Assembly (NCBI GenBank): GCA_946480565.1
Contig: CAMLKR010000051.1
Location: 1-14,208 of the forward strand
Reading direction: 5' to 3'
Length of the DNA: 14,208 bases
Origin: an uncultured Arenimonas sp.
GTDB lineage: Bacteria; Pseudomonadota; Gammaproteobacteria; Xanthomonadales; Xanthomonadaceae
Shown: piece after piece, positions 1 to 6,372 of the stretch
Layout of the letters: every line of letters begins with the position of its first letter
Position numbering within the stretch: the stretch's first letter is position 1
Notes under the pieces: model-generated
Seen by the model: the letters and a program-made list of their open reading frames with translations, nothing else
What the model was told of the DNA's origin: nothing
Databases searched by the model: none
Made by a program: the position numbers and the translations under genes

Positions 1-687
1 ACCTGCAGCCCGGGCGAGTGTTACGCCTACCAGAACATCGCCTTCAGCCTGGTCGGCGACCTGGTGTTCGCGGTCACCGGCGACTTCTATTCCCACCAGG
101 TCGAAAAGCGCCTGTTCCACCCGCTGGGCATGTACGGCGCCACCTTCGGCCGCGACGGCCTGGAGGCCAGCCCGAGCTGGGCGCGGCCGCACGTACGCAG
201 CGGCGGCACCTGGGTGCCGGTGCGGCCCAAGGAAACCTACTACCGCATCCCGCCCGCCGCCGGCGTCAACGCCAGCATCCACGACATGGCGCAGTGGCTG
301 ATCGCGCAGATGGGGCACCGGCCGGACGTGCTGTCGCCCGAGCTGCTCAACCAGATCCAGACGCCGCAGGTGGAGACGCCCGGCGAAACCCGCAGCAGTG
401 CCTGGCGGCGAGAGCGCCTCAACAGCGCCTATTACGGCCTGGGCTGGCGCATCTACGATTACGCCGGCCACACCATGGTCTTCCATGGCGGCGCGGTGCA
501 GGGCTACCGGGCGATGGCGGCCTTCCTGCCCGACCGCGACCTCGGCGTGGTGATCCTTTGGAACAGCGAAAGCGCGATGCCTTCCGGCCTGCTGCCGACG
601 GTGATGGACCGCGCGCTGGGGCTGCCGACCAGGGAGTGGCTGGCGCCGGAACCGGTGCGCCCGGCGCCGCGGCGCCGGCGCCGCTGA
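1..687 (+). CDS. Beta-lactamase-fold serine hydrolase, C-terminal part (5' end outside window)
   Basis: The frame is open from base 1 to the TGA at 685-687 and gives 228 residues. Residues 8-12 read YAYQN, which fits the Y-x-N motif of class C beta-lactamase/penicillin-binding-protein-like hydrolases. The segment FHGGAVQGYRA (about residues 160-170) fits the later H-x-G motif in which His replaces the Lys of KTG. The flanking text is typical of the family: NIAFSLVGDLV, then FLPDRDLGVVILWNSES. The nucleophile motif S-x-x-K would lie upstream, outside the window. The protein ends in a Pro/Arg-rich tail (PAPRRRRR). Members include esterases, D-aminopeptidases, AmpC-like enzymes and non-catalytic periplasmic proteins, so the substrate cannot be assigned. 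It converges with the histone-like gene and is followed by a shared terminator. Confidence 0.85.
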   Translation, partial: TCSPGECYAYQNIAFSLVGDLVFAVTGDFYSHQVEKRLFHPLGMYGATFGRDGLEASPSWARPHVRSGGTWVPVRPKETYYRIPPAAGVNASIHDMAQWLIAQMGHRPDVLSPELLNQIQTPQVETPGETRSSAWRRERLNSAYYGLGWRIYDYAGHTMVFHGGAVQGYRAMAAFLPDRDLGVVILWNSESAMPSGLLPTVMDRALGLPTREWLAPEPVRPAPRRRRR

Positions 688-733
688 GTCCTCCGCGCCG
701 CCCGTTCGCGAAGGCCGTCGAACCCCTGAATGC

Positions 734-758
734 AAAACGCCGGCCCAGGGCCGGCGTT
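734..758. terminator. Bidirectional intrinsic terminator between convergent genes
   Basis: AACGCCGGCCC (736-746) and GGGCCGGCGTT (748-758) form a perfect 11-bp inverted repeat around one base. The actual RNA loop must open a few inner pairs. On the minus strand it is followed by TTTT (737-734), and on the plus strand by TTCTTCTT. It lies between the hydrolase stop (687) and the histone-like stop (840), so it can serve both. Confidence 0.8.
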
Positions 759-839
759 CTTCTTGGAGCTTCTGGAAAGTCTCCCTCCCCGCCTGGGCAA
801 CACGGGGAGAGAGCCCAGATGTAACGCTGGTGTTCCGGC

Positions 840-1265
840 TTACAGCGCCGGAGCGACCGGGGCGGCCGGCATGGCAGCCGGCTTCTTGGCGGCCGGACGC
901 TTGGCAGCCTTCTTCTTCGCAGCAGGCTTCTTGGCAGCCTTCTTGGCGGCCGGCTTCTTCGCAGCCTTCTTGGCCGGCTTCTTGGCGGTCTTCTTGGCCG
1001 CCTTCTTGGTGGCCTTCTTGGCCGCCGGACGCTTCGCAGCCTTCTTGGTCGCCTTCTTGGCGGTCTTCTTGGCGGCCTTCTTGGCGGTCTTCTTCACAGC
1101 CTTCTTCGCAGCCTTCTTGGCCGGCTTGCGCGCGACCTTCTTGGCAGCCTTCTTGGCGGTCTTCTTGGCAGCCTTCTTGGCGGCCGGACGCTTCGCAGCG
1201 GCCTTCTTCACGGTCTTCTTCGCGGCCTTCTTGGCCGGTTTCTTCGCAGCTTTCTTCGTAGCCAT
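840..1265 (-). CDS. Histone H1-like Lys/Ala-rich DNA-binding protein
   Basis: This 141-residue protein is built almost entirely of K, A, P, T and R in KAAKK / KTAKK / KPAAKK / KRPAAKK units and ends MPAAPVAPAL. Such sequences resemble the C-terminal tail of eukaryotic H1 and the bacterial AlgP/HctB-type proteins, which bind DNA non-specifically and are thought to affect nucleoid compaction. The ATG at 1265 is chosen because GAGGAG sits 6 bases upstream. An in-frame extension to 1418 would add 51 residues of unrelated composition with the Shine-Dalgarno inside it. There is no globular domain. Repeat number is likely to vary between strains because the DNA is a long near-repeat. The shared terminator at 734-758 lies downstream. 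Exact ortholog identity (AlgP-like or other) is uncertain. Confidence 0.85.
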   Translation of the reverse strand: MATKKAAKKPAKKAAKKTVKKAAAKRPAAKKAAKKTAKKAAKKVARKPAKKAAKKAVKKTAKKAAKKTAKKATKKAAKRPAAKKATKKAAKKTAKKPAKKAAKKPAAKKAAKKPAAKKKAAKRPAAKKPAAMPAAPVAPAL

Positions 1266-1271
1266 GGTCAA

Positions 1272-1277
1272 CTCCTC
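1272..1277 (-). promoter_or_regulatory. Ribosome binding site GAGGAG of the histone-like gene
   Basis: Minus-strand GAGGAG followed by TTGACC and then ATG (1265-1263). This site decides the start codon against the longer open frame. Confidence 0.75.
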
Positions 1278-1314
1278 GTCAGTTGGCTTTTGGACTGCCC
1301 AGTCACAAAGGCAC

Positions 1315-1338
1315 CGCCACGGGACGATTCCCGTGGCG
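1315..1338 (-). other. Perfect 10-bp hairpin in the leader of the histone-like gene
   Basis: CGCCACGGGA (1315-1324) and TCCCGTGGCG (1329-1338) are perfectly complementary with a 4-base loop. The hairpin lies 50 bases upstream of the histone-like start codon. Read leftward it is followed by GTGCCTTTG, not a clean U-tract, so a structural role in the 5' leader is as likely as termination. Confidence 0.5.
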
Positions 1339-1402
1339 CACCGCCGTCGCGCACAGGGCGCGGCGGGCGGATGGGGTCCGGCGCGGGGCGGCGCCGGAAA
1401 TG

Positions 1403-1433
1403 AAAACGCCCGGGCCATGACCGGTCCGGGCGT
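1403..1433 (-). terminator. Leftward intrinsic terminator (or attenuator) upstream of the histone-like gene
   Basis: On the minus strand ACGCCCGGACC (1433-1423) pairs with GGCCCGGGCGT (1416-1406) with one G-U pair and a 6-base loop, then runs into TTTTC (1406-1402). This is the form of an intrinsic terminator. It lies between a candidate promoter (1591-1619) and the histone-like start (1265), so it either ends a small transcript or attenuates the histone-like mRNA. Confidence 0.55.
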
Positions 1434-1447
1434 GGGATTGGCGGCGT

Positions 1448-1579
1448 CTACGGAAGGTCGATTTCGATTTCGCGGAGGGATGTTGGCCCTGATCCACCGT
1501 GTCGAGTTCCCGGGTGGAGTTCGGTGTTGTGGCCCGCGTTGTCGAATCGTTCTTGATCACTCGCTTCCGCAGTTGACAT
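1448..1579 (-). CDS. Possible 43-residue small protein, or a non-coding small transcript
   Basis: An ATG at 1579 opens 43 codons to a TAG at 1448-1450, ending in SLREIEIDLP. It sits between a promoter-like site (TTGACA 1619-1614, TAGCTT 1596-1591) and a terminator (1433-1403), so a transcript of about 180 nt is expected. The start would lie only about 5 bases from the predicted transcript start, with no Shine-Dalgarno, so translation would be near-leaderless. Third positions are not strongly G/C, unlike the neighbouring genes, which argues against coding. The same segment has nested complementarity (1564-1572 with 1448-1456, and inner short stems), so a structured small RNA is an alternative. 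I do not recognise the product. Confidence 0.25.
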   Translation of the reverse strand: MSTAEASDQERFDNAGHNTELHPGTRHGGSGPTSLREIEIDLP

Positions 1580-1620
1580 CTGCTGGGCGAAAGCTAATCA
1601 CGGGAAATTCCGATGTCAAC
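1572..1620. repeat. Inverted repeat GTTGACATC ... GATGTCAAC
   Basis: GTTGACATC (1572-1580) and GATGTCAAC (1612-1620) are perfect 9-base inverted copies with 31 bases between. Each copy contains TTGACA on opposite strands, so the pair brackets the candidate promoter's spacer, -10 and transcript start. It may be an operator or a coincidence around the -35. Confidence 0.45.
1591..1619 (-). promoter_or_regulatory. Candidate promoter with A/T-rich upstream tract, leftward
   Basis: The minus strand has a perfect -35 TTGACA (1619-1614), a 17-base spacer and TAGCTT (1596-1591), which keeps the key T, A and final T of a -10. Just upstream on this strand is a run of nine T (1637-1629) in an otherwise very GC-rich region, like an UP element. 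It could drive the small unit at 1403-1584 and, by readthrough, the histone-like gene. Confidence 0.45.
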
Positions 1621-1985
1621 AACTTTGCAAAAAAAAATTCAAGGGCCGGAGCGCCCAGGTGCCGCCAAGCTCGCCGTCGCGACGCCTCCGCACCTGCCGG
1701 TTCGTTGCGTCGGAAAAACGCGCACGAAAAAAAACCTCGGGAAAAACGCATCCGCGTGACGTGCCGCTACGGCACGCGCGGCTTCGACGGCGAAGCGCGA
1801 CGATGCGGCGCGAACAGAAAACCATGCCCACCGACCGGCTTGCCGGACCGGCTCCGGAAACGGTTTTTGCGCGCCGCAAAACCCCGAACTGCGCGGATTT
1901 CCGGACCCGCGCCTTCCGCCAGCCGACCATCGACGCGCCCCCTCGGCCACCGACGCGGCGCGGCGAGATCGGATTTCCGAAGCCC
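1621..1985. other. Gene-free stretch between the small unit and the gcvH terminator
   Basis: I see no convincing gene here. It contains A-tracts on the plus strand at 1629-1637, 1714-1718, 1727-1734 and 1742-1746. A direct repeat GGAAAAACGC occurs at 1712-1721 and 1740-1749. Two adjacent small hairpins are CGTGCCG-cta-CGGCACG (1760-1776) and GCTTCG-acgg-CGAAGC (1781-1796). Open frames crossing it lack Shine-Dalgarno sites and recognisable products. Confidence 0.5.
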
Positions 1986-2018
1986 GAAAACAAACCGGCC
2001 GCCCCGAAGGCGGCCGGT
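1986..2018 (-). terminator. Intrinsic terminator of gcvH
   Basis: ACCGGCCGCC (1994-2003) and GGCGGCCGGT (2009-2018) make a perfect 10-bp stem with a 5-base loop. Read leftward it is followed by TTGTTTTC. It begins 24 bases after the gcvH stop codon. Confidence 0.85.
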
Positions 2019-2042
2019 CCGAAATCACGGTGGCGACAGGCC

Positions 2043-2438
2043 TCAGTGGCCTTCGTCCTCGAGCAGCTGGGCGTAGTCGTCGGGCGACAGCAGCTCGTTG
2101 ACCTGGTCGGGTTCGGACGGCTGCACCACGTAGATCCAGCCCTCGCCGTAGGCGTCCTCGTTGATGGTCTCGGGCTTGTCGGCCAGGGCCGTGTTGACCT
2201 CGACCACGGTGCCGGACACCGGCGCGTAGACGTCGGAGGCCGCCTTCACCGACTCGACCACGGCGCTGGCGTTGCCCATTTCCAGGGTGTCGCCGACGTT
2301 GGGCAGCTCGACATAGACCAGGTCGCCAAGCAGGCCCTGGGCATGATCGGAGATGCCGACGGTGATGCGGCCGCTGTCTTCGACGCGGGCCCATTCGTGG
2401 GACTTGAGGAACTTCAGGTCGCCGGGAATCTCACTCAT
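2043..2438 (-). CDS. gcvH: Glycine cleavage system H protein (lipoyl carrier)
   Basis: At 131 residues it has the usual length for GcvH. It shuttles the aminomethyl group of glycine between the P, T and L proteins on a lipoyl arm. The segment [15 protein letters not shown] carries the lipoylated lysine (Lys65), and the start [19 protein letters not shown] and the tail GEGWIYVVQ...[11 protein letters not shown] are typical of the family. The ATG at 2438 has GAGG 6 bases upstream. It lies 96 bases downstream of gcvT on the same strand with its own likely promoter, and a strong terminator follows. gcvP is not in the window. Confidence 0.97.
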   Translation of the reverse strand: MSEIPGDLKFLKSHEWARVEDSGRITVGISDHAQGLLGDLVYVELPNVGDTLEMGNASAVVESVKAASDVYAPVSGTVVEVNTALADKPETINEDAYGEGWIYVVQPSEPDQVNELLSPDDYAQLLEDEGH

Positions 2439-2479
2439 GACAGGCCTCGGTGGTCGGTGTGCGGCTGGGGGGTGGCGAT

Positions 2480-2508
2480 AGTCTAGCGGGGCGGACGCGC
2501 CATGGCAT
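2480..2508 (-). promoter_or_regulatory. Candidate gcvH promoter
   Basis: Minus-strand ATGCCA (2508-2503), 17 bases, TAGACT (2485-2480). The -35 overlaps the loop of a 7-bp inverted repeat, CGCGCCA (2496-2502) / TGGCGCG (2510-2516), which could be an operator. The repeat has no T-tract, so it is not a good terminator for gcvT. Confidence 0.35.
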
Positions 2509-2534
2509 CTGGCGCGGACGGGTTCGACGGCGGG

Positions 2535-3626
2535 TCAGGCGAGCACGCCCGGCTGGGCGGCGCCGTCGCGGACGAAGGGATACTTCACCACCCGCACGGG
2601 CAGACGCTTGCCGCGGATGTCGACCTCGACCGCGCCGACCTCGCCGGCCGGCACGCGCGCCAGCGCGATCGCCTTGCCGAGCGTGGGCGAGAAGGTGCCG
2701 GAGAGGATCTCGCCCTCGCCGGCGGCGGTGAACACCGCCTGGCCGTGGCGCAGCACGCCCTTCTCGTCCAGCACCAGGCCGATCATCTGGCGCGCGGCGC
2801 CGCTGGCCTTCTGCTGTTCGAGCCGGGCGCGGCCGGTGAAGGCGCGGCCTTCGTCCAGCGCCACCGTCCAGGCCAGGCCGGCTTCATAGGGCGTGGCGCT
2901 TTCGTCCATGTCCTGGCCGTAGAGCGCCATGCCCGCCTCCAGGCGCAGCGTGTCGCGCGCGCCCAGGCCGGCCGGCTTCACGCCGACGGCCAGCAGGCGG
3001 TTCCAGAAGTCCACCGCCAACGCTTCCGGCACCATGATCTCGAAGCCGTCCTCGCCGGTGTAACCGGTGCGGGCGACAAACAGCCCGTCCGCCTCGCAGG
3101 CGACGAACTTGCCGAGCTTGCCGGCGGCCTGGGCGGCCTCCGGGCTCAGCAGTCCCAGCACCTTGGCGCGGGCGTTCGGCCCCTGCACCGCGATGATGGC
3201 CAGGTCGCGGCGCTCCGTGATGGTGATGCCGAAGGGAGCGGCCTGGGCGGTGATCCAGGCCAGGTCCTTGTCGCGGGTGGCGGCGTTGACCACCAGCCGG
3301 AAGAAGTCCTCGGCCATGAAATAGACGATCAGGTCGTCGATGACGCCGCCGTCGGCGTCCAGCATGCAGGCGTACAGCGCCTTGCCCGGCGTCTTGAGCT
3401 TGTCGACCGAGTTGGCCACCAGCTGGCGCAGGAAGGGCCGCACCTGGTCGCCGCGCAGGTCCAGGATGGTCATGTGCGAGACGTCGAACATGCCGGCGTC
3501 GCGGCGCACCTGGTGGTGCTCCTCGATCTGCGAACCGTAGTTGATCGGCATGTCCCAGCCGCCGAAGTCCACCATCTTGGCGCCGAGCGCGCGGTGGGTG
3601 TCGTTGAGGACCGTCTTCTTGCTCAT
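2535..3626 (-). CDS. gcvT: Aminomethyltransferase (glycine cleavage T protein)
   Basis: This 363-residue protein matches GcvT in length. It transfers the methylene group from lipoyl-bound aminomethyl on the H protein to tetrahydrofolate and releases ammonia. Typical features are [20 protein letters not shown] near the N-terminus and GMFDVSHM at 45-52. [10 protein letters not shown] (93-102) holds the conserved Asp pair of the active site, [13 protein letters not shown] is at 185-197 and [14 protein letters not shown] at 220-233. The C-terminal barrel ends [13 protein letters not shown]...[15 protein letters not shown]. The Shine-Dalgarno is weak (AGG close to the ATG). It follows the permease gene by 68 bases, in which an extended -10 lies, and precedes gcvH. 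Confidence 0.97.
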   Translation of the reverse strand: MSKKTVLNDTHRALGAKMVDFGGWDMPINYGSQIEEHHQVRRDAGMFDVSHMTILDLRGDQVRPFLRQLVANSVDKLKTPGKALYACMLDADGGVIDDLIVYFMAEDFFRLVVNAATRDKDLAWITAQAAPFGITITERRDLAIIAVQGPNARAKVLGLLSPEAAQAAGKLGKFVACEADGLFVARTGYTGEDGFEIMVPEALAVDFWNRLLAVGVKPAGLGARDTLRLEAGMALYGQDMDESATPYEAGLAWTVALDEGRAFTGRARLEQQKASGAARQMIGLVLDEKGVLRHGQAVFTAAGEGEILSGTFSPTLGKAIALARVPAGEVGAVEVDIRGKRLPVRVVKYPFVRDGAAQPGVLA

Positions 3627-3658
3627 TGCCTGCCCAGGGTGTGCGGGGAAAGGCGGGC

Positions 3659-3667
3659 ATTATCGCA
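3659..3667 (-). promoter_or_regulatory. Candidate extended -10 promoter of gcvT
   Basis: The minus strand reads TGCGATAAT, a TGn extension plus GATAAT (one mismatch to TATAAT), about 33 bases upstream of the gcvT ATG. No good -35 is visible, as expected for extended -10 promoters. It suggests gcvT is transcribed independently of the iron-transport genes. No glycine riboswitch fits in the 68-base gap. Confidence 0.45.
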
Positions 3668-3694
3668 GACCCGGCCGGGCCGGACGGCATGGCC

Positions 3695-5278
3695 TCAGCG
3701 CTGCTGTCTTACAAGCCACCAGACCGGCAAAAGGCCGACCGCGCACAGCCACAGCGCCGGCCACGCCGCCTGCTGCCACAGGCCCTCGGTGGTGTGGCTG
3801 TAGATCTTCACCGCCAGCGTGTCCCAGCCGAAGGGACGCAGCATCAGGGTGGCCGGCAGTTCCTTCACCGTCTCGACCAGGACCAGGAGCACCGCCGCGA
3901 CCAGGCCGGGGCGCAGCAGCGGCAGCACGATCCGGCGCAGGCGTTCCCCCGCCGGCACGCCCAGCAGGCGCGCCGATTCCAGCAAGGAGGGACGCAGCGA
4001 CTGGAAAGCCGACTCGGTCGCTTCATGGCCGACCCGGAAGAAGCGCACGCACAGCGCCAGCAGCACGCCGGCCAGCGAAGAGCTCAGGGCCAGGCCCGCC
4101 AGCCAGGGCGCCGCGCGCTCGGCCGCCACCAGCAGCCACATCGCGCCCACCGCGAGCACCGTGCCGGGCACCGCATATCCCAATCCCGCAGCGAAACCAG
4201 CGGCGTGCACGCCGCGATCGCCGCCACTGCGGCGGCCCAGCAGGGCGAAGGCCAGGGACAGCAGGAGCACGCCGGCCGCCGCCATCAGGGCCAGCAGCAA
4301 GGTGTTCCAGGCGGCCTCGCCGACCTCGGGCAAGGACCCACGCACCTGCCACGACCACCGCAGCAGCTGCGCCACCGGCACCACGAAGCCCACGCCCACC
4401 GTCAGCGCCGCCAGGAGGGTGATCGTCCAGGCCCGCAGGCCGCGCAGCTGCCGGCGCGGCGGCGCCACCAGCTGGCGGCCGGCGTGGCGGGCGCGGCCGC
4501 GGCCCAGGCGCTCGAGCACCAGCACCAGGGCGACCACGCCCACCATGCCGAAGGCCAGCTGCGCGGCCGCCGGCAGCGAGTACAGGCCGAACCAGGTCTT
4601 GTAGATCGCCGTCGTCAGGGTATCGACGCCGAGGATGCTTACCGCGCCGAAGTCGGCCAGCGCCTCCAGCAGCACCAGGCTCAGTCCCGCGACCCAGGCC
4701 GGCCGCGCCATCGGCATCGCCGCCCGGAAGAAGGCGGCGACCGGGCCGTGGCCGAGCGAACGGGCGGCGTCCATCGCCGCGCTGCCCTGGCGCAGGAAGG
4801 CCGCGCGCACGATCAGGAAAACGTAGGGATAAAGCACCGTCGCCAGCACCGCGGCCGCGCCGGGCACGCTGCGCAGCTCCGGGAAACCGGCCGGGGCGCC
4901 GCCGAGCGCGCGCCAAGCGGTCTGCAGCGGACCCGCGTAGTCGGCAAGGCCGACATACACGAAGGCCACCACGTAACCCGGCAGCGCCATCGGCAGCACC
5001 AGGGCCCAGTCGAACAAGCGCCGTCCCGGCCACTCGTAACGCGCGCTGGCCCAGGCGAAGCCGACGCCCGGCAGCAGGGCGAACAGCGCCAGCAGCGCGA
5101 GCAGGGCCAGCGTGTTCCGCAGTGCCAGGGGCAGCACCTCGCCGAACAGGTGCGGCCAGACCTCGGGCTGCGGCGTCGCGAAGGCGCTGGCCAGCCACAG
5201 CGCCGGCAGCAGGACCGGCAGTGCCAGTCCCCAGGCCAGCAGCCGCGGCCAGGCGCTGCGCGCGACGCCTTGGCTCAT
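3695..5278 (-). CDS. fbpB: Ferric iron ABC transporter permease, fused two-domain FbpB/SfuB type
   Basis: This 527-residue inner-membrane protein has many hydrophobic segments in two halves, as in FbpB/SfuB, where two permease domains are fused. Each half has an EAA-like loop that docks the ATPase: AARSLGHGPVAAFFRAAMPM (171-190) and SARLLGVPAGERLRRIVLPL (435-454). The segments DFGAVSILGVDTLTTAIYKTWFG (209-231) and ETVKELPATLMLRPFGWDTLAV (469-490) are typical of iron permeases of this group. It starts 4 bases after the fbpA stop, so the two are co-transcribed and translation is probably coupled. No ATPase gene follows: the next gene is gcvT, so the energy-coupling subunit must come from elsewhere. 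Confidence 0.93.
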   Translation of the reverse strand: MSQGVARSAWPRLLAWGLALPVLLPALWLASAFATPQPEVWPHLFGEVLPLALRNTLALLALLALFALLPGVGFAWASARYEWPGRRLFDWALVLPMALPGYVVAFVYVGLADYAGPLQTAWRALGGAPAGFPELRSVPGAAAVLATVLYPYVFLIVRAAFLRQGSAAMDAARSLGHGPVAAFFRAAMPMARPAWVAGLSLVLLEALADFGAVSILGVDTLTTAIYKTWFGLYSLPAAAQLAFGMVGVVALVLVLERLGRGRARHAGRQLVAPPRRQLRGLRAWTITLLAALTVGVGFVVPVAQLLRWSWQVRGSLPEVGEAAWNTLLLALMAAAGVLLLSLAFALLGRRSGGDRGVHAAGFAAGLGYAVPGTVLAVGAMWLLVAAERAAPWLAGLALSSSLAGVLLALCVRFFRVGHEATESAFQSLRPSLLESARLLGVPAGERLRRIVLPLLRPGLVAAVLLVLVETVKELPATLMLRPFGWDTLAVKIYSHTTEGLWQQAAWPALWLCAVGLLPVWWLVRQQR

Positions 5279-5282
5279 GGAC

Positions 5283-6275
5283 TCAGCGCCAGCCGGCGCG
5301 GTCCATCAGGCGAACGGCTTCGGCCTGGCGCTGGCCGGCGACCGAAACGTTCACCGGATCGGCCTTGAACGGACCCCAGGCGGCGACCACCGGATCGAGC
5401 TTCACGCCGGGCTTGGCCGGGATCTCGAAGTTGACGCTGGCGAAGTCGGCCTGCACCGCGTCCGAGGCCAGCCACTCGAGGAACTTCTGCGCCTCGGCCT
5501 TGTGCTTGGACGCGGCGACGATGCCGGCGCCGGAGATGTTCACGTGCGCGCCGCTGCCGGCCTGGTTGGCCCAGAACACCTGCACCGGGAAACCGGGCGT
5601 GTCGTGCTGCAGGCGGCCCAGGTAGTAGGTGTTGATCAGGCCGACATCGCACTGGCCGGCGGCGATCGCGTTCGCCAGCAGGGTGTCGTCCGCGAAGGGC
5701 GCGGTGGCCAGGTTGGCGACCCAGCCGCGGACGACCCGTTCGGTGCGCTCGGCGCCGAGGCGCTCGATCAGGGTCGCGACCAGGGACTGGTTGTAGACCT
5801 TCTTGGACGATCGCAGGCAGAGGCGGCCCTTCCACTTCGCGTCCGCCAGGGCTTCGTAGCTGGAGAGTTCCGCCGGCTTCACCCGCTCGGTCGAATAGAC
5901 GATGGTGCGGGCGCGCTGCGACAGCGCGAACCAGCGGCCCTGCGGGTCGCGCAGGTTGGCCGGCACGGCGGCATCCAGCACCGCCGACTTGACCGGCGCC
6001 AGCAGGCCGCGCTCGGCCGCCTGCCACAGGCTGCCGGCATCGACCGACATGAACAGGTCGGCGCGGGTGTTGGCGCCTTCGGCCGCGAGGCGTTCGATCA
6101 GCACCGGGGCGCCGTCCGACAGCAGGCGGATCGTGGTGCCGGTTTCCTTCTGGTAGCGGTCGAAGATCGGCCGGACCAGCGGTTCCTTGCGCTCGGTGTA
6201 GACCACCAGCTCGGCGGCGGAGACGCTGGACACGGCCAGGCTGGCGAGCAGCAGGCAATAAAAGAGACGCGGCAT
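5283..6275 (-). CDS. fbpA: Periplasmic ferric iron-binding protein, FbpA/FutA type
   Basis: This 330-residue precursor has a signal peptide (MPRLFYCLLLASLAVSSVSA, cleavage near residue 20-21). The mature protein begins AELVVYTERKEPLVRPIFDRYQ, typical of Fe3+-binding periplasmic proteins. The ligand pair is visible as Tyr217-Tyr218 in INTYYLG, and ADLFMSVDAGSLWQAAERGLL, NISGAGIVAASKHK and FLEWLASDAVQ fit the family. The ATG at 6275 is chosen over the upstream extension to 6365 because GGAG lies 5 bases before it and the signal peptide starts there. The extension would also cover the promoter and Fur box. It forms an operon with the permease and is expected to be induced under iron limitation. 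Confidence 0.95.
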   Translation of the reverse strand: MPRLFYCLLLASLAVSSVSAAELVVYTERKEPLVRPIFDRYQKETGTTIRLLSDGAPVLIERLAAEGANTRADLFMSVDAGSLWQAAERGLLAPVKSAVLDAAVPANLRDPQGRWFALSQRARTIVYSTERVKPAELSSYEALADAKWKGRLCLRSSKKVYNQSLVATLIERLGAERTERVVRGWVANLATAPFADDTLLANAIAAGQCDVGLINTYYLGRLQHDTPGFPVQVFWANQAGSGAHVNISGAGIVAASKHKAEAQKFLEWLASDAVQADFASVNFEIPAKPGVKLDPVVAAWGPFKADPVNVSVAGQRQAEAVRLMDRAGWR

Positions 6276-6315
6276 GGGGACTCCAGGATGATCGGCCCGT
6301 GGGCGGACGCCGCAA

Positions 6316-6343
6316 ATGATAACGGTTCTCATCTCAAAGGCAA
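6316..6343 (-). promoter_or_regulatory. Promoter of fbpA-fbpB
   Basis: Minus strand: -35 TTGCCT (6343-6338), 16-base spacer, -10 TATCAT (6321-6316). The transcript would start near 6309, giving a leader of about 33 bases before the ATG at 6275. A Fur box covers the spacer and -10. Confidence 0.6.
6317..6331. promoter_or_regulatory. Fur box over the fbpA promoter
   Basis: TGATAAC-G-GTTCTCA is a 7-1-7 inverted repeat with one mismatch between arms, and fits the Fur 7-1-7 consensus TGATAAT-n-ATTATCA. In the 19-base form, 12 of 19 positions match on the minus strand. It overlaps the -10 and spacer, so Fur-Fe2+ should repress fbpA-fbpB. Confidence 0.75.
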
Positions 6344-6372
6344 GGAAGCGCGGCCGGCCCGCCACCCGCCGT

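Noticed and set aside
1303..1560. Minus-strand 85-codon frame starting at GTG 1560
   Set aside because: It would read straight through the terminator hairpin at 1403-1433 and the 10-bp hairpin at 1315-1338, with a poorly spaced ribosome site and no recognisable product.
1403..1584. 6S RNA as identity of the predicted 180-nt transcript
   Set aside because: The length and rod-like pairing are suggestive, but the two ends do not pair, the known central-bubble sequence is not visible, and the usual neighbours (zapA, 5-formyltetrahydrofolate cyclo-ligase) are absent.
730..2076. Long plus-strand open frame (448 codons) opposite the histone-like gene
   Set aside because: Its sequence is an AAFLA/GFFAAFL-type mirror of the Lys/Ala repeats on the other strand and then runs through intergenic DNA. 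The minus-strand frame has a good Shine-Dalgarno and a recognisable product.
3627..3694. Glycine riboswitch upstream of gcvT
   Set aside because: The gap is only 68 bases, holds an extended -10 promoter, and shows none of the conserved aptamer segments.
3626..5368. Plus-strand open frame of 580 codons opposite the permease
   Set aside because: The composition is Gln/Arg/His/Gly-rich without domains. The minus strand encodes a clear FbpB with two EAA loops.
6276..6365. N-terminal extension of the iron-binding protein
   Set aside because: It would place the Fur box and promoter inside the coding region and put 30 residues before an otherwise perfect signal peptide with its own ribosome site.
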